Source: Pontibaca methylaminivorans
Lineage (GTDB): Bacteria > Pseudomonadota > Alphaproteobacteria > Rhodobacterales > Rhodobacteraceae
Direction of reading: 5' to 3'
Assembly: GCF_900156525.1 (NCBI RefSeq)
Contig: NZ_FTPS01000001.1
Location: 1,736,001 to 1,800,000 of the forward strand
DNA length: 64,000 bases
The notes under the pieces were generated by a model, which worked only from the letters and a program-made list of their open reading frames with translations, searched no databases and was not told the origin of the DNA. Within the stretch, counting starts at the first letter, position 1; each line of letters starts with the position of its first letter. Shown piece after piece: positions 30,471 through 38,694 of this stretch. The position numbers and the translations under genes were made by a program.

Positions 30471-30686
30471 ATGCCGATTCGCGAGCTGAAGCAACGTGCC
30501 GAACATCTGGAAAACCGGATTTCCCGATCTGATTACCTTGAACGGCTCAGACTGCAGCCCGAATTCAGCCGGGTGATCGACCGGCTGCGGGCCGAAGGCG
30601 TCCGGGTTCCGACACATCTGTCCAACCTCGAATACAGCCTCGCCGAAGAGGCGATCGAGGCGCAGTTCGACAACATGCCCGTCTGA
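30471..30686 (+). CDS. small conserved-looking protein of unknown function
   Basis: A 71-residue soluble, charged, helical protein (starts MPIRELKQRAEHLENRISRS, ends EEAIEAQFDNMPV) that I do not recognise. GGGGGAT lies just upstream of the ATG. An in-frame ATG at 30381 would add 30 very basic residues and has its own AGGAG site, so the true N-terminus is open. The last codons and stop are part of a 17-base tandem repeat. Confidence 0.65.
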   Translation: MPIRELKQRAEHLENRISRSDYLERLRLQPEFSRVIDRLRAEGVRVPTHLSNLEYSLAEEAIEAQFDNMPV

Positions 30687-30727
30687 ACCCTTTGCCCGTC
30701 TGAACCCTTTGCCCGTCTGAACCGTTT
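30677..30727 (+). repeat. 17-base tandem repeat over the gene end
   Basis: GCCCGTCTGAACCCTTT at 30677-30693 recurs at 30694-30710 and, with one change, at 30711-30727; a partial fourth copy (CGTCTGA) follows. The first copy contains the last codons and TGA stop of the gene at 30471-30686. Unit length 17 shifts frame, so the repeats do not extend the protein. Confidence 0.85.
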
Positions 30728-30748
30728 TCGTCTGACGCGGAAAACATG

Positions 30749-30774
30749 ACTGCGGCCGGCGCGCCGGCTGCAGT
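30749..30774. terminator. strong palindromic hairpin between converging small genes
   Basis: The 14-base perfect palindrome GCCGGCGCGCCGGC (30755-30768) is flanked by ACTGC (30749-30753) and GCAGT (30770-30774), joined through a G.T pair. It sits between two converging genes and could stop transcription from both sides, though neither side has a T-run. Confidence 0.4.
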
Positions 30775-30844
30775 TGCGCCGGTCACGGGGGTGCGTCGAT
30801 CACGGCGGCACTGGTCGCAAAGGCCGGTTCTTCAGGGCAGGTGC

Positions 30845-31063
30845 TCAGCCGAGCATCACGCCGATCACCACCAGCATGAGGCCGAGCACCGACAGGAACA
30901 GCGCCCCGAGATTGATCGGCAGGGCCGATTTCAGCACGGCGCGCAGATCCTCGTCCGAAAGCCGCGCCCGGCGGGCCCGGGCGACGCGCAGGATACTCCA
31001 GACCAGACCCGCGAGCCCGAGCAGGGACAGGGCCGCGCCGACCAGCACCATGGCTTCGAACAT
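30845..31063 (-). CDS. small two-segment membrane protein
   Basis: A 72-residue protein with two hydrophobic segments (AMVLVGAALSLLGLAGLVW and INLGALFLSVLGLMLVVIGV) separated by a basic, then acidic, loop (RVARARRARLSDEDLRAVLK). No family recognised. The start MFEAMVL has GGAGT upstream; the longer open frame upstream is Arg/Cys-rich and implausible. Confidence 0.6.
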   Translation of the reverse strand: MFEAMVLVGAALSLLGLAGLVWSILRVARARRARLSDEDLRAVLKSALPINLGALFLSVLGLMLVVIGVMLG

Positions 31064-31186
31064 GAGACTCCGTGCTCCCTTTTTCGTGCCGCGTCCGATC
31101 TGCGCTGATCCCGCGCAGCATCCGCATGGCGCGCGCCTAGCGCAGGGCAGGGCACCATGCAAGCCGCTTGCCGGGACAGGCCCGCC

Positions 31187-31855
31187 TCAGGGCATTTGCT
31201 GATGCCTGCCTGCCGCCTCCATCCAGGCCAGCGTGGCGGCCCGCACGGCATCATGCGTCGCCCGCCCGAGCGCTTCGCCGGCGGCCGTATGCAGCCCCAC
31301 ATGCCGGCCGGTGCCCGCCGGGGCGGCGATGGCGATACAGTCGGTGCCGGTGCCGGTGGCCTGCCCGGTCGCGAGCATGGGCCCGGTTTCCATGATGGCG
31401 GCGGTGCGGGCCTCGGCACTGATCGAGACGGCCTCGATCAGCGCCGCATCATTCAGCCCGCAGGACAGGCGCAGCCCGATGTTGATCGTGCCCCATCCCG
31501 CGCCGCTTTCCGCATCCGCCGGCGGGAGCCGCGTGCCGATGCGCTCGGCGTTGGAAAGCCCGGCGGTGACCACGCAATCGGCGCGAATCCCGTCCACCGT
31601 GACGCTCGCGGTCCGGTAGGCGGCAAGGCTGCGCGATGTCAGCATCGCTACCGCGTCGCTTTCGCCGCGTACCGCCAGTTCGCGTGCGAGCCAGGCGTCA
31701 GCATCGAAGCCTTCGGGCAGGTCGGCATTGCGGACCTCGCGCCAGAGGATCCGACTGGCATCCGTGAGCCCGGGGTTCGCCACCGCCCAGCTGATGATGC
31801 GGTGCGGTGCGCCCAGGTCGAACATGAGCCAGGGCGCCTTGAGCGTGACGTTCAT
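31187..31855 (-). CDS. cbiZ: adenosylcobinamide amidohydrolase
   Basis: Cleaves the aminopropanol side chain of adenosylcobinamide to adenosylcobyric acid, allowing salvage of incomplete corrinoids and pseudo-B12. The 222 residues include VTAGLSNAERIG, GTINIGLRLSCGLNDAALIE and TGTGTDCIAIAAP, all typical of CbiZ. It is the last gene of the btuBFCD-cbiZ operon, coupled by ATGA to btuD, as known in Rhodobacter relatives. Cytosolic. Confidence 0.93.
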   Translation of the reverse strand: MNVTLKAPWLMFDLGAPHRIISWAVANPGLTDASRILWREVRNADLPEGFDADAWLARELAVRGESDAVAMLTSRSLAAYRTASVTVDGIRADCVVTAGLSNAERIGTRLPPADAESGAGWGTINIGLRLSCGLNDAALIEAVSISAEARTAAIMETGPMLATGQATGTGTDCIAIAAPAGTGRHVGLHTAAGEALGRATHDAVRAATLAWMEAAGRHQQMP

Positions 31856-32610
31856 CCGGTCAGCTCCATCGGCTGGAACACGACGCCCTGCGGCGTCTCG
31901 CGATAGAACGCCGTGATGCCGAAGACCTGCGCCACGTTTTCGGCGGTCAGCACCTCGTTCGGGGGGCCGTCGGCGACCAGGCGGCCGCGATCCAGCATCA
32001 GCAGCCGCGTGCAGTGGCGCGCCGCCAGCCCGAGATCATGCAGCGAGACGATGATCGAGCGCCCGCCCCAGGCGAGATCGGCAAACAGCTCCATGGTGGC
32101 GATCTGATGCGCGGGGTCGAGCCCGGCGATCGGTTCATCCGCAAGCACGAGCGGCGTCTCCTGCGCGAGCGCGCGCGCGATCAGCACCCGCGCCTGTTCG
32201 CCCCCTGAAAGCCGGGTCGCCGTGCGGCCGCGCATCGCCTCGAGCCCCATATGCGTGATGGCGCGCTCCACCGCCGCCCGGTCGGCATCGCGCAGCCGTG
32301 CGCCGCGCGGCAGATGCGGCAGGCGGCCGAGCGCGATCACCGTCTCGACGCTGACCGGCCAGGCGATTTCGCGCGCCTGCGGCATCCATGCGACCCGGCG
32401 TGCGCGCTCCGCCGCGCCAAGCAGGGCGAGCGAGGACATGCCCTGTGCCCCGATCAGCCCGAGCGCCGCACGCAGGAGGGTGGTCTTGCCGGACCCGTTC
32501 GGGCCGACGAGGCCGATGCATTCGCCGCGCCCCACGCTCGCGCTTACGTCATCGACCACCGCGCGGGTGCCGCGGAAAACACTGAGGCCGGAGAGGGTGA
32601 GCAGGCTCAT
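31852..32610 (-). CDS. btuD: cobalamin/corrinoid ABC transporter ATP-binding protein
   Basis: A 252-residue ATPase of the FecE/BtuD class. Walker A GPNGSGKTT, signature LSGGEQARVL, Walker B PLVLADEPIAG and switch His in IVSLHDLG are intact. Overlaps both btuC and cbiZ by four bases. Substrate is assigned from the riboswitch and cbiZ in the same operon; by sequence alone it could be an iron-siderophore ATPase. Confidence 0.92.
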   Translation of the reverse strand: MSLLTLSGLSVFRGTRAVVDDVSASVGRGECIGLVGPNGSGKTTLLRAALGLIGAQGMSSLALLGAAERARRVAWMPQAREIAWPVSVETVIALGRLPHLPRGARLRDADRAAVERAITHMGLEAMRGRTATRLSGGEQARVLIARALAQETPLVLADEPIAGLDPAHQIATMELFADLAWGGRSIIVSLHDLGLAARHCTRLLMLDRGRLVADGPPNEVLTAENVAQVFGITAFYRETPQGVVFQPMELTG

Positions 32611-33590
32611 GGCAGTTCCTTGCGGGTCTTGTAGATCAGATGCAGGAACAGCGGCGCGCCGACCAGTGCCATCAGCACCCCGAGCTTGAGATCGCGCTCG
32701 GGCAGGAACACGCGCACGGCGATGTCCGCCGCCAGCACCATCCCCGCCCCGCCGAGCATTGACGCCCAGAGCAGCGCGGAGGGCCGCCCGCCGACGAACG
32801 GGCGCAGCAGATGCGGCGCGACCAGCCCGACAAAGCCGATCGCCCCGGCGACCGCGGTCGCCGCGCCGACGCTGGCCGCGACGCCGAGGATCAGCGCAAG
32901 GCGCAGCCGGTCGAGCCGCATCCCCATCGCCTGCGCCGCATCCTCGCCCAGCGTCAGCGCATCGAGCCCGCGCCCGAGCCCGAGCAGCAGCACCCAGCCC
33001 GCCGCCATGAACGGCAGCGCGAGCCAGACATGGGTGAACGAGCGGTCCGCGAGCGACCCCATCATCCAGAACACGATATCGGCGGTGGCGAACGGGTTGG
33101 GCGACAGATTGAGCACGAGCGACGTGAGCGCCCCGGCCAGCGCCGAAATGGCGATGCCGGCAAGGATCAGCGTGATCGACCCGCCGCGCGGCCCGGCCAG
33201 CAGCAGGATCACGAGCACCGCGATCACCGCCGCCCCGAGCGCCGAAAGCGGCAACGCCAGCGCGAAAAGGGTGGCGAACCCGCTCTGCAGCGCCAGCACC
33301 GCACCGAGCGCCGCCGCGCCGGTGACGCCGATCAGCCCGGGTTCGGCCAGCGGGTTGCGCAGATATCCCTGCAGCGCTGCGCCCGAAAGCCCGAGCGAGC
33401 CGCCGACCATGAGCCCGAGCAGGGCGCGCGGCAGGCGGATTTCCTGCATCACCACCGCAAGCGGCGTGTCCTCGGCGCCCAAAAGCGCCCCGAGCGCGCG
33501 CAGCGGCGTGACCGGCAGCGGTCCGGCCAGAAGCGACCCCGCAAACAGCACGGCACAGATCGCGGCCATCACCAGGGCGACACGGGTCAT
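32607..33590 (-). CDS. btuC: cobalamin/corrinoid ABC transporter permease
   Basis: A 327-residue FecCD-family permease with about ten membrane segments. Typical features are RLPRALLGLMVGGSLGLSGA, the FQxYLRNPLAEPGLIGVTGA region (here LQGYLRNPLAEPGLIGVTGA) and GAIGFVGLVAPHLLRPFVGG. Coupled by ATGA overlaps to btuF and btuD. Confidence 0.92.
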   Translation of the reverse strand: MTRVALVMAAICAVLFAGSLLAGPLPVTPLRALGALLGAEDTPLAVVMQEIRLPRALLGLMVGGSLGLSGAALQGYLRNPLAEPGLIGVTGAAALGAVLALQSGFATLFALALPLSALGAAVIAVLVILLLAGPRGGSITLILAGIAISALAGALTSLVLNLSPNPFATADIVFWMMGSLADRSFTHVWLALPFMAAGWVLLLGLGRGLDALTLGEDAAQAMGMRLDRLRLALILGVAASVGAATAVAGAIGFVGLVAPHLLRPFVGGRPSALLWASMLGGAGMVLAADIAVRVFLPERDLKLGVLMALVGAPLFLHLIYKTRKELP

Positions 33591-34447
33591 TGTCCGGCCT
33601 CGATCCGCTGGCGCAGCGCGCGCATGTCCTGCAGCGCCTCGATCACCGCCGGGGTGCCGCAGATCCAGTGCCTGTCATCCATGTGCCCGGCCAGCAGGCT
33701 GTCCGGCAGGGCGCGCAGCGCGGGGTGTTTCAGCACTTCGTTCGCGCGGGAATAGCCCGGGTATTCGTGCCCGCGCAGGATCACGTCCGGGGCCAGCATG
33801 ACCAGCCGTTCGAGCGGCAGGTTGCCGCCATCCGGGATGCCGGCCTCGTCGGCCACGTTGGCGAAGCCGGCCTTGCGCAGGATGTCCCCGGCAAGGGTCT
33901 TGCCGCCGGTGGTATAGCCGTTCGCGTAGTAAAGCGCGGCGCGGGGGCGCCTTTCGGGCGCGCCGGAGGCCGCGGCCATACCCGCATCGAACCGCGCGAG
34001 CATCCCCGCCGCGGCCTCTTCGCGTCCGAGAAGGTCGCCCATGCGGCTGATGTTGTCGCGCACCTCGGCAAGCGAATCGGCCGGCTTGAACTGTTCGACC
34101 CGGATGCCGAGGCTGCGCAGCATCTGCACCGTGGCCGGGTCCGCATAGGTTCCGGTCAGCACGAGGTCGGGGGCGAAAAGAAAGATCGACTCGGCGCGGG
34201 TGTCGTTGACCGGCAGCGCCCGGGCCGCCTCGACCATGAGCGAGCTTTGCGGATCGCGCGAGAGCCGCGAGACCGAGACAAGCTGCCCTGGCGCGGCCAG
34301 CAGCAGCGCAAGCTGGTCGGTGCAGAGATTGGCGGACACCACCCGCTCCGGTGCCTTTTGCGGCGTGCCGGCGAGCGTCGCCGTGGCGGAAAGGACCACC
34401 ACGGCGACAGCGCAGAGAGCCTCAGAAATCCGCACGGATACCCGCAT
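33587..34447 (-). CDS. btuF: cobalamin/corrinoid ABC transporter substrate-binding protein
   Basis: A 286-residue periplasmic binding protein with a signal peptide (ALCAVAVVVLSATATLAG) and the FepB/BtuF fold opening RVVSANLCTDQLALLLAAPG. The ATG at 34447 is preferred, giving MRVSVRISEALC; a start eight codons further upstream is possible. The start overlaps the btuB stop by 26 bases, which implies coupled translation. Confidence 0.9.
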   Translation of the reverse strand: MRVSVRISEALCAVAVVVLSATATLAGTPQKAPERVVSANLCTDQLALLLAAPGQLVSVSRLSRDPQSSLMVEAARALPVNDTRAESIFLFAPDLVLTGTYADPATVQMLRSLGIRVEQFKPADSLAEVRDNISRMGDLLGREEAAAGMLARFDAGMAAASGAPERRPRAALYYANGYTTGGKTLAGDILRKAGFANVADEAGIPDGGNLPLERLVMLAPDVILRGHEYPGYSRANEVLKHPALRALPDSLLAGHMDDRHWICGTPAVIEALQDMRALRQRIEAGQ

Positions 34448-36227
34448 AGAATGCCCGGTCGGAGGTGCCATAGCCCCGCGCCGTCTGATACTGCCGGTCG
34501 GTCAGGTTATCGACGCGCAGGTAGATCTGCGAGGCTGGCGTGAGGTCAAAGGACAGCCCCGCGTTCACCACCGTGTAATCGGGCATGGGGCCGGTATCCA
34601 CGCGGTCGGCGACATGGTTGACAAAGACCTGTCCGTCGAGCCGGTTGGTCAGGCTGGCACGCAGCCCGAGCAGCAGGTCATGTTCGGGGACGCGGCTCAA
34701 CTGGTCGCCCGCCGCGGTCCTGGCGCGGGTATAGGTGTAGTTGCCGAGAAAGGTCACGCGCTCCCCGAGCGGAAATTCGCTGGAAAACTCGATCCCGCGC
34801 GTCGTGGTGGTTCCGGGCACCTGTATGTAACGTCCGCTGTCCCAGTCGATGAGATCGTTGATCCTGGTGTAGAACAGCGTTGCCGCAATCAAACCGCCAT
34901 TGGAAAACTCGCGCTCGGCGCCGAGTTCGAAACTGCGGCTTTTCTCGGGTTTCAGAGTATCATTGCCATAGGTCGGGTCAAAAAGCTCATAGAGCGATGG
35001 CGCGCGAAAGCCCGTGGCAATCGCGGACCTGATGGTCCATGCCTGATCAGGCCGCCACGCAAGCGCGATCCGCCCGGTTGGTTCGGTGCCAAATTCGGAA
35101 TGGCGGTCAACACGCAGGGAAGTGGTCAGGTCAAGGTTGTCCGACAGGCCGAATTGCGCCTCGCCAAAGACCGAGGCCGTATCGCTGCGCGATTTGTCGC
35201 TGTCCAGCCGCGCCTTTTCCTCGGCGTACTCGGCGCCGAAAACGAGCGTGCCGAAGGACGGGCGGACCGTGCCCGTATAGCGCGCACCTTTCCGCATACC
35301 CTCAAACCGCTGGGTGTAACCGTTCGGATCATAGCGTGTTGTCTTGAAATACGACGCTTCGAGTTCATGCGATACGTTATCGCCGTCGAAAGTCGCAAAT
35401 ATCCGTCCACCCTTTCTGTCGGTGAAATTCTTGTCCGGCGTATCTATCAAGCCATAGGGCGGAAACATCGAATAGCCATCTATATCGGCTTCGTGCTCTT
35501 CATATATCATGTCGAAGCCGACCCGGACCTGATCGGTCAAGGCATAGCTTCCCGAGAAATAGATGGTCTTTCCGTCGAATCCGTCGCGCTCGGTATTGCC
35601 GTCGTTTTCGTCGGCAGCCGAGAATCCGTCCGTATGCAGGCGCGTCATGGTCAGGGCAAGTTCCGCACGATCCGAAAGATACCCGACGCTGCCGGAAACG
35701 CTTGCGGTGCCGTAGCTGCCCGCCTCCCCCGAAAAGCGGTAGCTGATGCCCTCGCTTGTCGGTCGCCATGTAAATATGTTCACCACGCCCGCGATGGCCG
35801 ATGATCCATAAAGCGCGGATTGCGATCCTTTCAGAACCTCGACGCGGCTCAGCCCCGCGGCGGTCAGTCCGCCCCAGTTGTAGGATTGTTTGATCTCGGT
35901 CGGATCGGTCACGTCGATGCCGTTGATGCGGGTGCTGACATAGCCGCTACCGAGCCCCCGGATTCTGAGTGTCGTGGCCGTGCCGACGCCGCCATTCGCG
36001 CTGGCTGTGATGCCGGGAAGCCGCGTCAGCGTATCGACCAGTTCGGGGCCTGTGCTTCTGCCCAGATCGTATTCATCCAGCACATCGACGGTTGCGCCCA
36101 CACGGTCCGCTTCGGTCTCTGTCTGGTTGGCCGATACCACGATCGTGCCCAGTTCCAGATATTGCTGCGCCGTGGCCGCTCCTGTGCCCAGCACGAGCGC
36201 GGATGCGGTTGCGAGAAGTCGTTTCAT
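34422..36227 (-). CDS. btuB: TonB-dependent cobalamin/corrinoid receptor
   Basis: An outer-membrane receptor of 601 residues. The signal peptide is MKRLLATASALVLGTGAATA, followed by a TonB box (ELGTIVVSA), a plug domain (PELVDTLTRLPGITASANGG, RIRGLGSGYVSTRINGIDVT, VLKGSQSALYGSSAIAGVVN) and a barrel ending in Phe (YAGIRADF). Translation start has GGGAGGG upstream, which can be masked by a hairpin downstream of the cobalamin riboswitch. First gene of the operon; the B12 assignment rests on that riboswitch. Confidence 0.95.
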   Translation of the reverse strand: MKRLLATASALVLGTGAATAQQYLELGTIVVSANQTETEADRVGATVDVLDEYDLGRSTGPELVDTLTRLPGITASANGGVGTATTLRIRGLGSGYVSTRINGIDVTDPTEIKQSYNWGGLTAAGLSRVEVLKGSQSALYGSSAIAGVVNIFTWRPTSEGISYRFSGEAGSYGTASVSGSVGYLSDRAELALTMTRLHTDGFSAADENDGNTERDGFDGKTIYFSGSYALTDQVRVGFDMIYEEHEADIDGYSMFPPYGLIDTPDKNFTDRKGGRIFATFDGDNVSHELEASYFKTTRYDPNGYTQRFEGMRKGARYTGTVRPSFGTLVFGAEYAEEKARLDSDKSRSDTASVFGEAQFGLSDNLDLTTSLRVDRHSEFGTEPTGRIALAWRPDQAWTIRSAIATGFRAPSLYELFDPTYGNDTLKPEKSRSFELGAEREFSNGGLIAATLFYTRINDLIDWDSGRYIQVPGTTTTRGIEFSSEFPLGERVTFLGNYTYTRARTAAGDQLSRVPEHDLLLGLRASLTNRLDGQVFVNHVADRVDTGPMPDYTVVNAGLSFDLTPASQIYLRVDNLTDRQYQTARGYGTSDRAFYAGIRADF

Positions 36228-36231
36228 GTCA

Positions 36232-36271
36232 GGCCCTCCCGGCCTTGTCGGTGGTCATGTCTGGGAGAGCC
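36232..36271 (-). promoter_or_regulatory. hairpin masking the btuB ribosome-binding site
   Basis: On the transcript, GGCUCUCCC (36271-36263) can pair over nine positions, with one G.U, with GGGAGGGCC (36240-36232), which contains the btuB Shine-Dalgarno sequence. The loop is 22 bases. No U-tract follows, so the riboswitch probably acts on translation. Inside the loop starts a nine-codon open frame (MTTDKAGRA) ending one base before the btuB ATG. Confidence 0.6.
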
Positions 36272-36344
36272 ACGCCGGGCCTTCCAGGACGGTGCGCATC
36301 ACCATCGCGGAACCGGCGCCGCCCATGCGACGCCCCTCGCGCCA

Positions 36345-36535
36345 CATGAAGGTGATCGCTCTGGCAGGTCTCCTGACTTGCGGGTCGTTGCGGCAAACAG
36401 TCCTTCCCAGCCCGGTCCGGGCCAGTGGTGTCATTCTGTTTCCGCTCGCCGCCTACAGTTGCGGGGGCAGTCGTGGAATTGGCGGTTTCCCGCCGCACCA
36501 CATTCCCTATTGACGGCGGGTTTCCCGCCGCACCA
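36345..36535 (-). ncRNA. cobalamin riboswitch (AdoCbl class)
   Basis: On the minus strand the conserved core is read in order: ATAGGGAA (36510-36503), GCCCCCGCAACTGTAGGCGG (around 36465-36446), CCACTGG and GGGAAGGACTG, then the B12 box CAAGTCAGGAGACCTGCCAG (36380-36361). These are the hallmark elements of the class. It lies about 130 bases before btuB. Two near-identical GGCGG(G)TTTCCCGCCGCACCA segments (36481-36500, 36514-36534) lie at its 5' side. Confidence 0.95.
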
Positions 36536-36689
36536 GAGCAGCTTCGGCATAGGCGCAAGCCCCGCGCGGATCAAGAGGCATGATCGCTTGCAGAGCGCGG
36601 GGGCGGGCGGTAATGGCCCGGTGACGCCCTGCCGGCCGGTCGCGGCAGGACAACAGGGCCGGAACGAGACCGATACGGGAGACAGGCAA

Positions 36690-36950
36690 GTGAGCGATAT
36701 CAACACCGACACGAGTTACAGCGTCACCGCCGAGGAACTGCGCCAGTTCGTCGAGCGGATCGAGTCGCTCGAAGCCGAGAAAAAGGATATCGCCGACCAG
36801 CAGAAAGAGGTCATGGCCGAGGCCAAGGGGCGCGGCTATGACACCAAGGTGCTGCGCAAGATCATCGCCCTGCGCAAGCGCGACAAGGACGACATCGCCG
36901 AGGAAGAGGCGATCCTTGAAATGTACAAGGAAGCGCTTGGCATGGCCTGA
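36690..36950 (+). CDS. gapR: GapR-family nucleoid-associated protein (DUF2312)
   Basis: An 86-residue protein with the DUF2312 sequence ELRQFVERIESLEAEKKDIA, DQQKEVMAEAKGRGYDTKVL and RKIIALRKRDKDDIAEEEAI. GapR of Caulobacter binds AT-rich, overtwisted DNA ahead of replication and transcription forks as a coiled-coil tetramer. Start is the GTG at 36690 with GGGAGA upstream; the open frame extends far upstream antisense to btuB and is not coding there. Confidence 0.93.
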   Translation: MSDINTDTSYSVTAEELRQFVERIESLEAEKKDIADQQKEVMAEAKGRGYDTKVLRKIIALRKRDKDDIAEEEAILEMYKEALGMA

Positions 36951-36960
36951 GCGCGCCCGG

Positions 36961-37950
36961 TCAGGCGGTGCGTAGCAGGATCGCACCCTCGCGCGCGCCG
37001 GCGGCCACCGCGTCATGGGCCCGCGCCCCGTCGGCAAGGTCGAATACCGCCGCCACCGGACAGTCGAGCGCTCCATGCCGGAGCGCATCGTGCAGACGCC
37101 GGATCGCGGCCGCGCGGGCCGCGTCGGGAAGCAGATAGACCAGCATCAACTCGACCGTGACCGCCTTGAACAGCAGCGGATAGAAGGGCAGCCCCGGTTC
37201 CGGGGCGAGCGCCGAACCATAGGCGCAGATCGTGCCGTTTTCCGCGATCACCTCCGTATCGGTCGCGATGTTGCGGCCGAATTCGACCTCGATGATGCGA
37301 TCAACGGGGTGGCCCCCGTTCGCGGCAAGGATCTCCTGCGCCAGATCGGGGGATTCGAAATCGAGCGCGGCATCTGCCCCGGCGCCGCGGACCTGGTCGA
37401 GCCCGCGGCCCCGCGCGGTGGCGATGGTGCGTGCCCCGCCCCGGCGGGCAAGCTGCATCGCAAGGTGGCCGACCGTGCCCGCACCGCCCTGGACCAGCAC
37501 CGTCCTGCCCGAAACATCGCCGCCCCCGAACACCGCGTGGGCGGCCGTCAGCCCCGGAATGCCGAGCACCGCCCCGGTTTCAAGCGGCAAGTTGTCGGGC
37601 AGGGGCACCGCCTGCGCGGCGGGCAGGGTAATCTGCGCCGCTGCCGTGCCGAGCGCGCGCCGCCACTGGCCGTTCCAGATCCAGACCCGCTGGCCGAGCC
37701 GCTCACCCGCGACCCCCTCACCGATGGCCGAGATCACCCCCGCACCGTCGCTGTGCGGAACGATCAGCGGAAAGGGCATTTCCGCGGCCCCCGCACGGGC
37801 CCCCGCGCGCGCCTTCACGTCCGAGGGATTCACCCCGGAAAATGCAAGGTCGACCGTGACTTCGCCGGCTTGCGGCGCGGGGCAGGGGATGTCCTCGATC
37901 CGCAGGACGTCGGCCGCGTTTCCGTAGCGGCGATAGGCGAGCGCTTGCAA
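36961..37950 (-). CDS. zinc-type alcohol dehydrogenase-like quinone/NADPH oxidoreductase
   Basis: A 329-residue medium-chain dehydrogenase/reductase. The N-terminal GroES-like domain (GEVTVDLAFSGVNPSDVKAR) lacks the catalytic zinc ligands, and the Rossmann motif is VLVQGGAGTVGHLAMQLARR. This fits the NADPH:quinone reductase (QOR) branch. Start is TTG at 37950 with GGAGG five bases upstream. Substrate unknown; convergent with gapR. Confidence 0.88.
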   Translation of the reverse strand: MQALAYRRYGNAADVLRIEDIPCPAPQAGEVTVDLAFSGVNPSDVKARAGARAGAAEMPFPLIVPHSDGAGVISAIGEGVAGERLGQRVWIWNGQWRRALGTAAAQITLPAAQAVPLPDNLPLETGAVLGIPGLTAAHAVFGGGDVSGRTVLVQGGAGTVGHLAMQLARRGGARTIATARGRGLDQVRGAGADAALDFESPDLAQEILAANGGHPVDRIIEVEFGRNIATDTEVIAENGTICAYGSALAPEPGLPFYPLLFKAVTVELMLVYLLPDAARAAAIRRLHDALRHGALDCPVAAVFDLADGARAHDAVAAGAREGAILLRTA

Positions 37951-38033
37951 GGGTGCCTCCTTTTTTCCGAAGCCTGCTGACGACTCTAGCGAAGCGGGGC
38001 CGGACTGCCAGCCCGCGATGCATGAGTGGCGCC

Positions 38034-38552
38034 CTAGTCGCGCAGCTCATCCGGGGCGACGCCCCAGAGCGCCTTTTTCGGCGCCCAGCCGCGATAACCG
38101 CCCGAGGAAATGCGGCACCAGCCGGGATTGCATTCGCCCAGCCGGGCGATCACGCTTTGCTCGAACACGGCGACAACCGATGAGGATTCGTCGGGCTGGC
38201 TGCGGATCTGGAGCGTTTCCTGCTCGACCAGTACCGTTCGCGTGCCCGACAGCAGTGCATAATGCATCCAGCCGCCGGCGCCGTCTCGGTCCTGCACGCG
38301 GCGCCAGTGCCCGTGTTCGGCGGTGATCTGCAGCGGCATGTCGCGGCGCTTGAACACCCAGTCGATGCGATGGCTGAGCGTCGGACCGCGGCGCGCGTTG
38401 CCCTCGGCCACCTTGAGCGAGACATAACGCGGCAGCGGCAGATTCGTCGCCTGACCGCGTTTTTCGGCCGCCTGGGCGCGGGTCGGCGCGGGCAAGGCCA
38501 GCGCCAGCAGCAGCGCGACGACGGCCAGATGCCATGAGAATCGGAATGTCAC
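38034..38552 (-). CDS. exported SH3-domain protein
   Basis: A 172-residue protein with a signal peptide (FSWHLAVVALLLALALPAPT, cleavage near AQA) and a bacterial SH3 region (LPLPRYVSLKVAEGNARRGP, RIDWVFKRRDMPLQITAEHG). Such proteins usually bind peptidoglycan or act in the periplasm. GTG at 38552 is chosen because GGGAGA lies about eight bases upstream; ATG at 38576 would add eight residues. Divergent from the dehydrogenase-like gene. Confidence 0.82.
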   Translation of the reverse strand: MTFRFSWHLAVVALLLALALPAPTRAQAAEKRGQATNLPLPRYVSLKVAEGNARRGPTLSHRIDWVFKRRDMPLQITAEHGHWRRVQDRDGAGGWMHYALLSGTRTVLVEQETLQIRSQPDESSSVVAVFEQSVIARLGECNPGWCRISSGGYRGWAPKKALWGVAPDELRD

Positions 38553-38694
38553 TGCGGTTCTCCCGTCCTGCCTCATTTCCGGGCTGCGCCTTGAATTTCC
38601 GCCGGAAATCATGCGCGCGGTTCTTGTGCCATGCCCGCTCCTGCGCCACGATGCCATGGCGCCACCTCGATTGAAAAGCGACGGGAGAGGCTGA

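Noticed and set aside
30749-30774. Recombination (dif-like) or attachment site at the long palindrome
   Set aside because: No flanking repeats, integrase or tRNA target nearby; its place between converging small genes is better explained as a transcript-end hairpin.
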